A stretch of 64,000 nt of DNA from Solibacillus sp. FSL R5-0449 (GCF_037975215.1 NZ_CP150239.1:2580001-2644000), one strand, 5' to 3'; counted from the stretch's first letter, positions 9,189-17,482 are shown. Notes: a model not told the origin generated them from the sequence alone. Made by a program: numbers and translations.

Positions 9189-9251
9189 ATTATAACTGTT
9201 TGTGATAAGTTTCACAATATATTAAACGATATTTTGTGAATTTATTCACAT
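9189..9251 (-). promoter_or_regulatory. yutJ promoter with two Rex/Fnr-like operators
   Basis: On the minus strand a TTGTGA -35 (9212-9217), a 17-bp spacer and a perfect TATAAT -10 (9189-9194) form a strong sigma-A promoter. Box 1 (9200-9217, TTGTGATAAGTTTCACAA) covers the -35. Box 2 (9234-9251, TTGTGAATTTATTCACAT) lies upstream. Both fit the Rex pattern TTGTGAA-N4-TTCACAA with one mismatch each. Both also fit the Fnr/Crp pattern TGTGA-N6-TCACA. Overlap with the promoter favours repression, hence Rex. Confidence 0.8.
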
Positions 9252-9335
9252 AAGTTTTTTATTACCCTATTTTATCTATTTTGGTTCAATTAAAGTATAT
9301 TCAAACATGTTGTGAAAGATATTAAATCGGAGAAA

Positions 9336-9364
9336 TTGACGTTCGCTGCAAAAAAAAGTAGGAT
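9336..9364 (+). promoter_or_regulatory. yuzB promoter
   Basis: TTGACG (9336-9341), a 17-bp spacer and TAGGAT (9359-9364). The predicted start lies just before the GAGGTG ribosome site of yuzB. Confidence 0.6.
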
Positions 9365-9385
9365 TGCTAATAGTGAGGTGACAAC

Positions 9386-9625
9386 ATGTTAAATCCATTA
9401 GTCGAATTTTGCATCAGCAACTTAGCAAATGGTGCGCAACAAACATATGAACAACTGGAGCAAGATCCTGATATTGATGTATTAGAATATGGCTGCCTAA
9501 GCTACTGTACGAAATGTGCCGAAAACTTTTATGCCGTTGTGAACGGAGATATCGTTGAAGCGGACACTCCAGAAGAGCTGACAAAGTGCATTTATAAATA
9601 TATAGAAGAAAATCCGATGTGGTAA
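9386..9625 (+). CDS. yuzB: YuzB family protein (DUF1450)
   Basis: A 79-aa protein matching the YuzB/DUF1450 family in sequence and length (B. subtilis YuzB, 78 aa). The conserved cysteines are C8 in the VEFC motif and the pair in [13 protein letters not shown] near residue 36. This is a small-molecule or metal-centre-like pattern with no established activity. GAGGTG precedes the ATG at ideal distance. It is divergent from yutJ and ends in a strong hairpin. Confidence 0.9.
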   Translation: MLNPLVEFCISNLANGAQQTYEQLEQDPDIDVLEYGCLSYCTKCAENFYAVVNGDIVEADTPEELTKCIYKYIEENPMW

Positions 9626-9642
9626 ATGACCCACATCGGATT
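9611..9642. terminator. Terminator between yuzB and yutF
   Basis: The perfect stem aatccgatgtgg / ccacatcggatt overlaps the last yuzB codons and is followed by a run of six T. It serves yuzB and possibly the convergent yutF. Confidence 0.9.
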
Positions 9643-9648
9643 TTTTCT

Positions 9649-10413
9649 TTATTTGATAAGTTCCATCAAATTTTCTACACAATATGTTGGCAGCTTTGCT
9701 TGCTGTTTTACGATTTCAGTAGAAGTAACGCCCGTATTGACATGAATCGTATCACAGCCGAAGTTTATACCACATAAAATATCGGTATCATAGTTGTCCC
9801 CGACCATGACCATTTCACTCTTTTCATAGTGATGCTCTTCAGCAATGATCTGCAGCATGACCGGTGACGGTTTCCCTACGAAGGTCGGTGTCACACCGGC
9901 TACAGTTGCTACTAACTGAACAAATGACCCATTGCCGGGAGTAAAACCGGTTTCATTCGGAAATTTAATATCTCCATTTGTTCCAATAAGCTTTGCGCCA
10001 TTTTGAACATAGTTACATGCTTTTACAAGCTTCTCATAGGAGATCTGACGGTCAATCCCCATTACAAGAACATCGCTCTGCTCATCGGTAATCTCTAATC
10101 CTTGCTCGATTAAAGCCGTGCGAATGCCAAGTTCACCGACAACATTCACTTTATTATTTGCACTCATCTTAGCCACGTAAGCTGCAGTTGCAAGTGAGCT
10201 TGAATAAATATGATCAAGCGGTGCATCTACACCCATATCTTGTAAAACCTGCTGCAGTCTTTCGCGGGTTTTCGATGAATTGTTCGTTAAATAATAAGGC
10301 TCGATTCCGTTATCCTGCAGTAGGCGAACAAATTTCACGGCAGAGTCGATCGCTTCACTCCCCCGGTAGATTGTCCCATCCAAATCAAAGCAATACGCTT
10401 TATATGGAAACAT
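9649..10413 (-). CDS. yutF: HAD-type phosphatase, YutF/NagD-like
   Basis: A 254-aa haloacid dehalogenase-superfamily phosphatase of the NagD/p-nitrophenylphosphatase subgroup. Motif I is FDLDGTIYRG near residue 9, with Asp9 as nucleophile and Asp11 as acid-base. The Ser/Thr motif II is YLTNNSS near residue 42. The C-terminal motif is VMVGDNYDTDI near residue 203. The length equals B. subtilis YutF, annotated as a sugar phosphatase. The natural substrate is uncertain. It is translationally coupled to yutE: the yutE stop and the yutF ATG overlap in TAATG. Confidence 0.92.
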   Translation of the reverse strand: MFPYKAYCFDLDGTIYRGSEAIDSAVKFVRLLQDNGIEPYYLTNNSSKTRERLQQVLQDMGVDAPLDHIYSSSLATAAYVAKMSANNKVNVVGELGIRTALIEQGLEITDEQSDVLVMGIDRQISYEKLVKACNYVQNGAKLIGTNGDIKFPNETGFTPGNGSFVQLVATVAGVTPTFVGKPSPVMLQIIAEEHHYEKSEMVMVGDNYDTDILCGINFGCDTIHVNTGVTSTEIVKQQAKLPTYCVENLMELIK

Positions 10414-10865
10414 TATGCCTGGTCCTCTGGTAAAAATGCTGAAACCGGTCCCAATTCATTCGTTAAGTAATCGTGAACTTTTGGTGAGAATTGCTTTAAT
10501 ATATTTAAGTTTGCTGTTAATACATTTAAAATTTCTTCACTATCTACAGCGATAAATTCACGAACGATCATTTTGCGTAAGCCGACAACCGCTTTTAATG
10601 GTGCATCCATCTCTTCTGTAATTACTTTTTCATCAACGAAAATATCGATAATGTCTTCGTAGCTTCCAGGATCACGCATAATAAAGCCGTCAATCACCAA
10701 GTTCCCTACATCCATCATCGCTTCCATTACATTATGGCCGATACGTTGTAATGCCAGCTTATGAATATCATCTGCCAACCAGTTCTCAGTCGATTCAAAA
10801 ATCGCCAGTAACTCGTCCAAGTGTGCTAAGTTGTTTGTAATTTTATTTCTATCTACGAAGTACAT
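10413..10865 (-). CDS. yutE: YutE, DUF86/HepT-like HEPN protein without the catalytic His
   Basis: A 150-aa helical protein of the DUF86 (HEPN, HepT-like) family, close to B. subtilis YutE. Blocks such as LALQRIGHNVMEAM, DGFIMRDPGSYEDI and NELGPVSAFLP are conserved. In HepT toxins the RNase motif is R-x4-6-H. Here the corresponding segment reads RKMIVREF, with Arg in place of His, and no nucleotidyltransferase antitoxin gene is adjacent. It is therefore unlikely to be an active toxin. The start was set at the ATG with GGAGG eight bases upstream. It forms an operon with yutF. Confidence 0.88.
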   Translation of the reverse strand: MYFVDRNKITNNLAHLDELLAIFESTENWLADDIHKLALQRIGHNVMEAMMDVGNLVIDGFIMRDPGSYEDIIDIFVDEKVITEEMDAPLKAVVGLRKMIVREFIAVDSEEILNVLTANLNILKQFSPKVHDYLTNELGPVSAFLPEDQA

Positions 10866-10956
10866 AGATAAAGCCTCCATTCAATCAATAAAAGTTGATA
10901 GTGTTTTCCTATATATAGTACCATATTCTATAGAGATGGAAGGGGTACAAAACAAA

Positions 10957-11223
10957 ATGGAACGATTTTTCTTATATGATGATGTAGAAGATACAAAAAC
11001 GCGCTTCGTCAGCTTTGCAGGAAAGACTCAGCGTTATGATTTAGCCATATTGCAAAGTAGTCGCTTTTTCGGAAAAGTGCTTGTTCTTGATATCCAGTTC
11101 GGACGTTTTGCTATTATCGGAGCGGATGATGTGGAGGAGCCGGGTTACCTGGAGCATGTATATAACCGTACAGAAGAAGAGACGGTCGATTTACGTGAAT
11201 ATTTACGTGAACTATTAAGCTAA
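10957..11223 (+). CDS. DUF3055 family protein
   Basis: An 88-aa cytosolic protein, starting MERFFLYDD, that matches my memory of the uncharacterised DUF3055 family of Bacillales. It appears to be an all-beta/alpha small domain with hydrophobic strands at KVLVLDIQFGRFAII. The frame continues upstream with another ATG at 10936, but the GGAAGGGG stretch before 10957 and the homologue start favour the shorter form. It diverges from yutE and converges on yutD. Function is unknown. Confidence 0.8.
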   Translation: MERFFLYDDVEDTKTRFVSFAGKTQRYDLAILQSSRFFGKVLVLDIQFGRFAIIGADDVEEPGYLEHVYNRTEEETVDLREYLRELLS

Positions 11224-11257
11224 AAAAGAGGGGGCGCTATACGACGCCTCCTCTTTT
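11223..11257. terminator. Bidirectional terminator between DUF3055 gene and yutD
   Basis: Arms aaaagaggggGCG and cGCctcctctttt with a short loop, flanked by A and T runs, between converging genes. Confidence 0.88.
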
Positions 11258-11262
11258 GTACG

Positions 11263-11610
11263 TTATTCAGCTGATTCAACCGGCTCTTCTGCCTCAGTTT
11301 GTTGTGCAACTATTTGTTCTTTCTTTTGCTCTTGTGCACGGCCTGTTTTTCGCAGTATAAAATAGGCGCATCCAAAATTACAATATTCGTATAAATAGTC
11401 TTGAATCGTACTAATTTTTGTATCAAACGTAGATTTTTGATTTTTATCGTCAAAAAATCCTTTTAAACGTAGTTGACCGTATCCCCAGTCCCCTACAATA
11501 TAATCATATTTCGATAAAATATCTGAGTATCGTGCGATAAAAGCATCTTCTTGAAAACCTTCCCGCACATTTTCGATCACTTCATAAGCATACCCATCTG
11601 CAATAATCAA
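11263..11610 (-). CDS. yutD: YutD family protein (DUF1027)
   Basis: A 115-aa protein with the hallmark blocks of the YutD family: VREGFQEDAFIARYSD, YDYIVGDWGYGQLRLKGFFDD and YEYCNFGCAYFILRK. The last 20 residues are an acidic, Gln/Glu-rich tail not expected in the core family. I chose the TTG at 11610 as the start: AGGTGG lies eight bases before it, and the product then begins MIIADGYAYE, parallel to B. subtilis YutD. GTG codons at 11622 and 11619 are alternatives. Function is unknown. The conservation of two cysteines (CNFGC) may mean metal binding. Confidence 0.87.
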   Translation of the reverse strand: MIIADGYAYEVIENVREGFQEDAFIARYSDILSKYDYIVGDWGYGQLRLKGFFDDKNQKSTFDTKISTIQDYLYEYCNFGCAYFILRKTGRAQEQKKEQIVAQQTEAEEPVESAE

Positions 11611-11764
11611 ACTAGACACCACCTATCTATTTCCATGTTAATGAATATTGAACATGAAAGCAATATTCACAACAAATTTTGTAGGTAAATATGGTGAAAT
11701 TAGCTATAGTCCGTCTTTCGGCGAGTAGTATGATGCCCGCACAAATAAGTTAAACGTCTATTTT

Positions 11765-12676
11765 CTACAATGTAACACTTGATTGTTTTGCTGCATTCAC
11801 TTGTTCATCTGCATGGTAACTACTGCGCACTAATGGACCTGCCTCACAATGGCTGAAGCCTTTTTCCATAGCGATTTTACGCAACTTTCCAAACTCGATT
11901 GGAGAGTAATATTTTTTTACCGGCAAATGTTTTTTTGTCGGCTGTAAATATTGGCCGATTGTCATAATATCTACATTGTTTGCACGCAGATCATCCATTA
12001 CTTCATAGATTTCTTCTAATGTTTCTCCTAAACCAATCATTAAAGATGATTTGGTAGGAATATTCGGCTGCATTTCTTTTGCTCTGCGTAAAAATTCCAG
12101 TGAACGGTCGTATGTCGCTTTTGCCCGAACACGTGGAGTCAGACTGCGTACTGTTTCGATATTATGGTTTAAAATGTCCGGCTTAGCGTCCATTAATATG
12201 CGTAAACTTTCTTCACGGCCGCTTAAATCGGATGGTAGTACTTCAACAGAAGTTAACGGGCTTTTGCGTCGGATTGCACGTACTGTTTCTGCCAATACTT
12301 CCGCGCCCCCGTCTTTCAGGTCATCACGCGCTACCATTGTAATAACAACATGCTTTAAATTCATTAACGCAACAGAATCTGCTACGCGCTCTGGTTCAGC
12401 CAAGTCCAATTCATTAGGCAAACCTGTTTTAACTGCACAGAAACGACATGCACGCGTACATACAGAACCTAAAATCATCATCGTTGCTGTACGACGCTCA
12501 CCCCAGCATTCGTGAATATTCGGGCAGCGAGCTTCCTCACATACCGTATGCAAATTATTGTCCCGCATTAATTTTTTCAGTGCTTTGTATTCGTCATTCG
12601 TATTTAGCTTAATTTTTAGCCACTCCGGTTTACGCAAGTGTTCTTCCCTAGGATTAGTTGGTTTACAAGATGTCAT
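11765..12676 (-). CDS. lipA: Lipoyl synthase
   Basis: A 303-aa radical SAM enzyme that inserts two sulfurs into octanoyl chains on lipoyl domains. It has both Fe-S sites: the radical SAM motif CTRACRFC and the auxiliary-cluster motif with three cysteines ([12 protein letters not shown]). The C-terminal RSSYHADE block of LipA is also present. The auxiliary cluster is consumed as sulfur donor, which links this gene to the suf operon downstream. The start is the ATG at 12676 with GAGGGGAG eight bases upstream. A longer GTG frame has no site. GcvH at 34714 is a likely acceptor protein. Confidence 0.97.
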   Translation of the reverse strand: MTSCKPTNPREEHLRKPEWLKIKLNTNDEYKALKKLMRDNNLHTVCEEARCPNIHECWGERRTATMMILGSVCTRACRFCAVKTGLPNELDLAEPERVADSVALMNLKHVVITMVARDDLKDGGAEVLAETVRAIRRKSPLTSVEVLPSDLSGREESLRILMDAKPDILNHNIETVRSLTPRVRAKATYDRSLEFLRRAKEMQPNIPTKSSLMIGLGETLEEIYEVMDDLRANNVDIMTIGQYLQPTKKHLPVKKYYSPIEFGKLRKIAMEKGFSHCEAGPLVRSSYHADEQVNAAKQSSVTL

Positions 12677-12788
12677 ATCATTTACTCCCCTCACTCAAAT
12701 GCTACGATGTTCTGATGTCAGAGTATCATATTAACCAATTTCCAACAACAGAGTATTCTTATAATTTGAATTTATCATAATTAAGTTA

Positions 12789-13559
12789 CTATTCATAAGG
12801 GATTGGTACTTCGATAGACGGCTGTGCTCCTTCACCTGCACTATAAATATGCGGCACTGTTCCTCTTACTAAACCAATGGCTATCGGGATTTTCTGTTCT
12901 ACTGCCGCTGATTTGCTGGCAAATGGCACGATAATTTGAACATTCACGCCAATGAGTAAATTCACTTCCACAATTGCATTGTTTATACCAAATTCACTTA
13001 CTGTTGATTCCACATTGCTGCTTACATTCCCAATAATATGAAAGCGAATCGGTATTTTCGGCCCTAAATTCCCGATAATCGGAAGGTTTAAAGCCTGCCC
13101 TAACGGAACGAAAAACACGATTCCGTCCCCGGCTTCCATTTTTCCAACGTCATATTCTACATTTTCCAAATTCGGCAAATGCGATAAATCTCCATTTTCG
13201 GCCTGCTCTAAATATTCTTTTACTAATGCTGTTGTTTCTGCCCGTACTTGGTTAATGATTTCCGTATTGAATTTTGTCGTAATCATATCGTCTGATTGGG
13301 TCGGTAAATCAACGATGACATCATTTACATCTAACACACTTGATGTCCTTGAATTAATTGCTTTACTCACAACATATGAGGCTACTTTAAATGTTTGGAC
13401 TTCAGCGTACTGTAAATAGGTTGGCATTAATCTATCGTTAATTACATATATACTAAAACAAACCATACCGATAATACTGACGATAACGACTGTTACGGCA
13501 TTATGCATTTTGCCCCTTCTTCTGCCATAGGAATTCCACTTTCTTTTACGAAAACGCAA
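12789..13559 (-). CDS. yunB: Sporulation protein YunB
   Basis: A 256-aa protein with a basic N-terminus, one membrane segment (about 21-42) and an extracytoplasmic domain. It closely follows B. subtilis YunB, with the blocks GPKIPIRFHIIGNV, VNVQIIVPFASK and GINNAIVEV. YunB is made in the mother cell under sigma-E and is needed for proper spore formation. The start is TTG at 13559, and its GGAGGA ribosome site forms the 3' arm of a hairpin (13558-13601) that also looks like the terminator of the upstream HD-GYP gene. B. subtilis has lytH next to this gene. No lytH is seen here. Confidence 0.92.
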   Translation of the reverse strand: MRFRKRKWNSYGRRRGKMHNAVTVVIVSIIGMVCFSIYVINDRLMPTYLQYAEVQTFKVASYVVSKAINSRTSSVLDVNDVIVDLPTQSDDMITTKFNTEIINQVRAETTALVKEYLEQAENGDLSHLPNLENVEYDVGKMEAGDGIVFFVPLGQALNLPIIGNLGPKIPIRFHIIGNVSSNVESTVSEFGINNAIVEVNLLIGVNVQIIVPFASKSAAVEQKIPIAIGLVRGTVPHIYSAGEGAQPSIEVPIPYE

Positions 13560-13601
13560 AAAAAATCCTCCTTCCCATAAAATATGAGCAGGAGGATTTT
13601 T
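13558..13601 (-). terminator. Terminator/attenuator hairpin containing the yunB ribosome site
   Basis: On the minus strand AAAATCCTCC pairs with GGAGGATTTT across a 19-base loop and is followed by eight T. The 3' arm GGAGGA is the ribosome site of yunB. The last T pair and the next G form its TTG start. The structure can end the HD-GYP transcript, mask yunB translation, or both. Confidence 0.8.
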
Positions 13602-14705
13602 CTATACTACATTTACTTCAAAATCTACATCGACTTTTTTTATGTCGACTGTCGGGTAATCACTTAAACATATTTCATATGTAGCGTCCAACATTTTGCC
13701 GTTCTCCTGGAAAATACGAATCCAAGGACGTGTCACATCAACAATATTTTGCTTTGATACAATTCCCCGTCGTTCATCTGACAGCAGTACAATTGATCCA
13801 TTTGCGTAATGGACGACACTCCGTCGGAAAGCCTCCATTACCTTTGCATCAAACTGCTTCCCGTCACCCCTACTGATGATAGATATCGCTTCTGACGGCA
13901 ACATTTTCTTTCGGTAAATCCGATTGGACGTCAACGCATCAAATACGTCCGCAACAGCGATAATTTTTGCAAACGGATGAATTTCATTGTTAACAAGACC
14001 CCGCGGATATCCGCTCCCATCAATACGTTCATGATGCTGGAACGCGCAATGAGCTACAAGCAATGATACTGAATGTAAATTGCGTAATAAATCAAACCCG
14101 TAACGGGCATGGTTTTTCATCTCTTCATACTCTTCATCCGTTAAGTTACTCGGTTTTAATAATATATCAGGCGAAATAAGCAGCTTTCCCACATCATGTA
14201 AAATTGCCCCAATTCCAATTAATCGTATGTCTTCGTATGAATAGCCCATTTCTTTAGCAATCGCGATTGAATACAAGGCTACTTGGAATGAATGCTGGTA
14301 AATATATTTGTCATACAAATAAGCATCCGTCAGCACCATTAATACTTCTTCGCTATTAATAATCGCATTCATAATATCATCGACAATTAAGCCAATTACT
14401 TTTGACTGTTGATCAAGTACATATGATGCCTGATCCCGTTTCGCATTCTTTACATTTTCGAACGATTTCGCCATGTTTTTAACGGCTTCCATTCTTTTTA
14501 ACGGCTCAATCGTTTCTTCAATTTCAATTCCGGCTGATAGTTTATCATCAATGTATAAATAATGAATATTTAGTGCTCGCAGCCTTTCAATAATCCGGCT
14601 AGTTACAATGACATTTTTATGAAGCAGCGGATGTCCGGCTTCATTCCAGATCGTTCTGCCGACTGCCATACCTTCTTTCAAAACATTTATCGATATTAAT
14701 CGCAT
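13602..14705 (-). CDS. HD-GYP domain protein, putative cyclic-di-GMP phosphodiesterase
   Basis: A 367-aa protein with a roughly 100-aa N-terminal region, starting like other Gram-positive HD-GYP proteins (LKEGMAVGRTIWNEAGHPLL). An HD-GYP domain follows at about 120-300. The metal ligands look intact: H138 in YQHSFQVAL, HDVGK at 170-174, HHERIDGSGYP near 223 (His pair plus the GYP triad) and ADVFDALTSNR near 253. These enzymes hydrolyse cyclic-di-GMP to pGpG or GMP. No membrane segment is seen. A C-terminal extension of about 65 residues is unassigned. It sits between yunB and yunD, where B. subtilis has yunC. Confidence 0.9.
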   Translation of the reverse strand: MRLISINVLKEGMAVGRTIWNEAGHPLLHKNVIVTSRIIERLRALNIHYLYIDDKLSAGIEIEETIEPLKRMEAVKNMAKSFENVKNAKRDQASYVLDQQSKVIGLIVDDIMNAIINSEEVLMVLTDAYLYDKYIYQHSFQVALYSIAIAKEMGYSYEDIRLIGIGAILHDVGKLLISPDILLKPSNLTDEEYEEMKNHARYGFDLLRNLHSVSLLVAHCAFQHHERIDGSGYPRGLVNNEIHPFAKIIAVADVFDALTSNRIYRKKMLPSEAISIISRGDGKQFDAKVMEAFRRSVVHYANGSIVLLSDERRGIVSKQNIVDVTRPWIRIFQENGKMLDATYEICLSDYPTVDIKKVDVDFEVNVV

Positions 14706-14771
14706 CTATACTAATTTCTCCATTCTACTATTACGTTCATTATATAATTGGAAAGGGGCTTTTGGGAAATT

Positions 14772-16136
14772 TTATTGAAACTTTTTCATACAATAATTTT
14801 TAAACACATCCCGGATAAATTCCGGCAGCATATATTGTTTTTTTGCATACTTAAAACTTGGGAAAAAATAGCCGAATGTAAACAGATCCAGCGTTGCTAA
14901 ACGGTAAATTCGATCCGGCACCATGAGTTCTCCGTTAATATTAAGTTCTCGCTGCTTCGTCATCTCAATACCGTAGTTCAAGATTTTCCCGAAAATAACA
15001 CCTCTAAAGCCAAGGCCTTTTAATTCAAGACGCGGCCATTCTTCATTTTCCGATTGAGTGAAAATTTCTTTTAATTCATTACCTGTTATTTGAACAACAC
15101 ATATATTTATCGGATGGGGAAAAATTTTATGAAGATCATATGTAGAAATTAACCCTTTTCGCAATGGTTCAACAAAGATTCCTGCATTGAACATGACACA
15201 ATCGGCTTCTGTATAATCATACATACATTCTGCAAATAAATCCGATAATTGAGAGCGGTGAAACCATTCTTTATTGTATGGTTTCGTTAAATTGAAAATA
15301 GGTTTTTCCATTATAGCCTTTGCTTCTTTTTGTAGATTGGACAACCATTGTTCTTCTTCTTCGACAGTCGGTAAAAGAGCATTTTCATATAATTGATCTG
15401 ATTTTTCTACTAATTTACGAGACACGTGGTCAAATTCCATCGTTAACTGACCGGTATACTGTCCAAACTTTCCGCCTCCGGTTAAAAGGACATTGTTTTC
15501 CATTTTACCTTTTTCAAATACATGATGTGTGTGTGAACCGAAGATCACATCGATGATCGGGCATTCCTGTGCCAGCAATTCATCTTCGGTAATGCCTAAA
15601 TGAGATAAACAAACAATTATATCCGCCTGTTTTTTTAATTCAAATGCCCGCTTCACAAGCTCTTTGCGCGGGTTTGTTACGTCCCAGCCAAGTTCCTTAT
15701 AAAACAGATCAAACGGGGCAGTTGCAGCTATTACAGCGATTTTTGTGCCGTACTGGGTAGTTAATATTGTATAAGGTTTCATCCACTGGGGATTTTGTTC
15801 TGATTGTGAATATAGATTTGCAACAACTACCTCGAACTTTGCATCATCATATAGCTGATAAAGCAGATTATAGGAGAGCGTTATGCCTTCATTGTTTCCG
15901 ATTGTCACTACATCATAATCAGCATCATTCAGCATTTTGATATTCCCTTTGCCTAGTGTTGCCTCTGTATATAAATTGGAACGGTCCAAATGATCTCCTA
16001 AATCAACCAAGAAGCTAGTTTCACCTTTTCCGGCCAGTATTTGACGTTGTATTTGAATAAACGACTGACTGCGCTTCCAGTACGTAAAATGACTATGCAA
16101 ATCATTCGTATGGAATATATGAATTACTTCTCGCAC
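14772..16136 (-). CDS. yunD: YunD-like metallophosphatase / 5'-nucleotidase
   Basis: A 454-aa member of the UDP-sugar hydrolase/5'-nucleotidase family. It has an N-terminal calcineurin-like metallophosphatase domain with FHTNDLHSH, VDLGDHLDRS, TIGNNEG, LSHLG and GSHTHH motifs. The C-terminal 5'-nucleotidase domain begins about residue 290. GNNE in place of the common GNHE is usual for YunD. There is no signal peptide, so it is probably cytosolic, unlike secreted relatives. I chose GTG at 16136 (VREVIHIF), preceded by GAGGTGG. The frame runs on to a TTG that overlaps the yunF stop. It is co-transcribed with yunF. Confidence 0.88.
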   Translation of the reverse strand: MREVIHIFHTNDLHSHFTYWKRSQSFIQIQRQILAGKGETSFLVDLGDHLDRSNLYTEATLGKGNIKMLNDADYDVVTIGNNEGITLSYNLLYQLYDDAKFEVVVANLYSQSEQNPQWMKPYTILTTQYGTKIAVIAATAPFDLFYKELGWDVTNPRKELVKRAFELKKQADIIVCLSHLGITEDELLAQECPIIDVIFGSHTHHVFEKGKMENNVLLTGGGKFGQYTGQLTMEFDHVSRKLVEKSDQLYENALLPTVEEEEQWLSNLQKEAKAIMEKPIFNLTKPYNKEWFHRSQLSDLFAECMYDYTEADCVMFNAGIFVEPLRKGLISTYDLHKIFPHPINICVVQITGNELKEIFTQSENEEWPRLELKGLGFRGVIFGKILNYGIEMTKQRELNINGELMVPDRIYRLATLDLFTFGYFFPSFKYAKKQYMLPEFIRDVFKNYCMKKFQ

Positions 16137-16161
16137 TTTTGCATTGCCACCTCGCTCTACA

Positions 16162-17013
16162 TTATTCTTCAAAAAGACCTAATTGCTTTGGCGCTAAACC
16201 ATCAAATTCAAGATCAAGAATTTGCTGCATTCGCTTTGCATTTTTTGCTGCATGTCCTCCCGAATTATTATTAAATAAGACAAAAACATGTTTTGACTGG
16301 CGAGCCAAAAATGTTACTTCCTCTGCAAGTTTCTGCAATTCTTCTTCATTATAATCATATAAAAACCGAACTTTGCGCCAGTTCTCCCCATGCCCTATAT
16401 TTCGCCAGCCATGTACATTGCGCCCGTGAATACGTACAAGTACCTTCCCACTGGTAGCAATCGGAACAAAAGGAACAGAGCCGTTTCCTGCCTGCGGTTC
16501 ATCACAGACCGTATGAATCAGTTCATGATCCTTCAAAAACTGCAGTGTCTTCTCTTTCATTTGCGGGCTGTACCAAGTTTGGTTTCGAAACTCAATGGCA
16601 ATTGGATAACCTTGTAATTGTTGCTTTATATATCGAATATATTGAACGTTTTTTCCTTGGCAGTCAAACCAAGGTGGAAATTGAACAAGGACCATTGCAA
16701 GCTTATTATGCTTTTTAAATGTATCGGCACAATTTCGGAATGCGTTGAACATATCATTTTTCGTCTCAAAAGGCAGTTCCTCGCGCAAATGACCTGTCAT
16801 GCCCTGATAAGCCTTCACGACAAACTGGAAGCTATCCGGTGTTTCTTTGCACCATTTCTCAACGTTTGCCGGTGATGGTATTGCATAAAAGGACGTATCT
16901 AATTCTACGACAGGAAAATGCCCGCTATAATCAAATAATTTATCTTTTGCTGCTGTAACTTCACTATATACTTCCGGGTGATCTCCCCAACCAGTTAAGC
17001 CGATTGAAATCAT
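16162..17013 (-). CDS. yunF: YunF, DUF72 family protein
   Basis: A 283-aa DUF72 protein with a probable TIM-barrel fold. Typical motifs are present: IGLTGWGDHPEVY at the N-terminus, VVELDTSFYAIPSP, LVQFPPWF, IAIEFRNQTWY and the C-terminal VLFNNNSGGHAAKNA. The length equals B. subtilis YunF. Members of this family have been linked to sugar-isomerase-like folds, but I know no proven reaction. An ideal GAGAGGTGA site precedes the ATG. The gene heads a small operon with yunD and may extend to the HD-GYP gene. Confidence 0.9.
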   Translation of the reverse strand: MISIGLTGWGDHPEVYSEVTAAKDKLFDYSGHFPVVELDTSFYAIPSPANVEKWCKETPDSFQFVVKAYQGMTGHLREELPFETKNDMFNAFRNCADTFKKHNKLAMVLVQFPPWFDCQGKNVQYIRYIKQQLQGYPIAIEFRNQTWYSPQMKEKTLQFLKDHELIHTVCDEPQAGNGSVPFVPIATSGKVLVRIHGRNVHGWRNIGHGENWRKVRFLYDYNEEELQKLAEEVTFLARQSKHVFVLFNNNSGGHAAKNAKRMQQILDLEFDGLAPKQLGLFEE

Positions 17014-17068
17014 CGTTCTTCACCTCTCTAGCATTGTATAATACCTTACCCTTTTCAATGGTCATTCA

Positions 17069-17097
17069 TTGCAAAAAGCTACATTTCCTATCATAAT
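17069..17097 (+). promoter_or_regulatory. Promoter of thioredoxin-like gene
   Basis: TTGCAA (17069-17074), a 17-bp spacer and CATAAT (17092-17097) lie 25 bp before the ATG at 17122. Confidence 0.6.
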
Positions 17098-17121
17098 AAT
17101 AGAAAAAAGGAGGACAAGTTT

Positions 17122-17436
17122 ATGCATATTTTACAATCAACAGAGGAATTTGAGCAATTTAAAAGCAGTTCAGCCGTTATTTTCGAATTTACAGCCGACT
17201 GGTGTGGAGATTGCCGTTTTATTGATCCGTTTATGCCGGAAGTCGTTGAAAAATTTCCCGAATATACATTCGTTAAAGTTGACCGTGATAAGTTTCTGGA
17301 CTTATGTATTGATTTAGGCATTATTGGTATTCCGAGCTTTCTAGCCTATGAAAATGGCAAGGAACTTGGTCGTTTCGTCAGCAAAGACCGTAAAACACAA
17401 CAGGAAATCGAAAACTTTGTTTCCAACTTAAAATAG
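17122..17436 (+). CDS. Thioredoxin family protein (YtpP-like)
   Basis: A 104-aa cytosolic thioredoxin-fold protein. The redox motif is WCGDC near residue 29 (FTADWCGDCRFI), an unusual CGDC variant instead of CGPC. The cis-Pro segment GIPSFLAY is near residue 74, and FVSKDRKT lies in the last helix. This combination resembles B. subtilis YtpP. AAGGAGG precedes the ATG, and a hairpin follows the stop. It is one of three small thioredoxin-like genes in the window (also 33975 and 41658). The partner proteins are unknown. Confidence 0.88.
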   Translation: MHILQSTEEFEQFKSSSAVIFEFTADWCGDCRFIDPFMPEVVEKFPEYTFVKVDRDKFLDLCIDLGIIGIPSFLAYENGKELGRFVSKDRKTQQEIENFVSNLK

Positions 17437-17442
17437 AAAAAA

Positions 17443-17472
17443 GCTTCAAACGCATAAGCAGTCGTTTGAAGC
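17443..17472. terminator. Terminator after thioredoxin-like gene
   Basis: The perfect stem gcttcaaacg / cgtttgaagc has an A run before it and T-rich sequence after it. It may also serve the convergent 47-aa gene. Confidence 0.85.
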
Positions 17473-17482
17473 CATTTTAATA

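Noticed and set aside
10413-10865. HepT-type toxin of a toxin-antitoxin pair
   Set aside because: The catalytic His is missing and no MNT-type antitoxin gene is adjacent. The partner gene is a phosphatase.
12051-12515. Plus-strand frame of 154 codons opposite lipA
   Set aside because: Antisense to the well-identified lipA, Ser/Arg-rich, and without a ribosome site.
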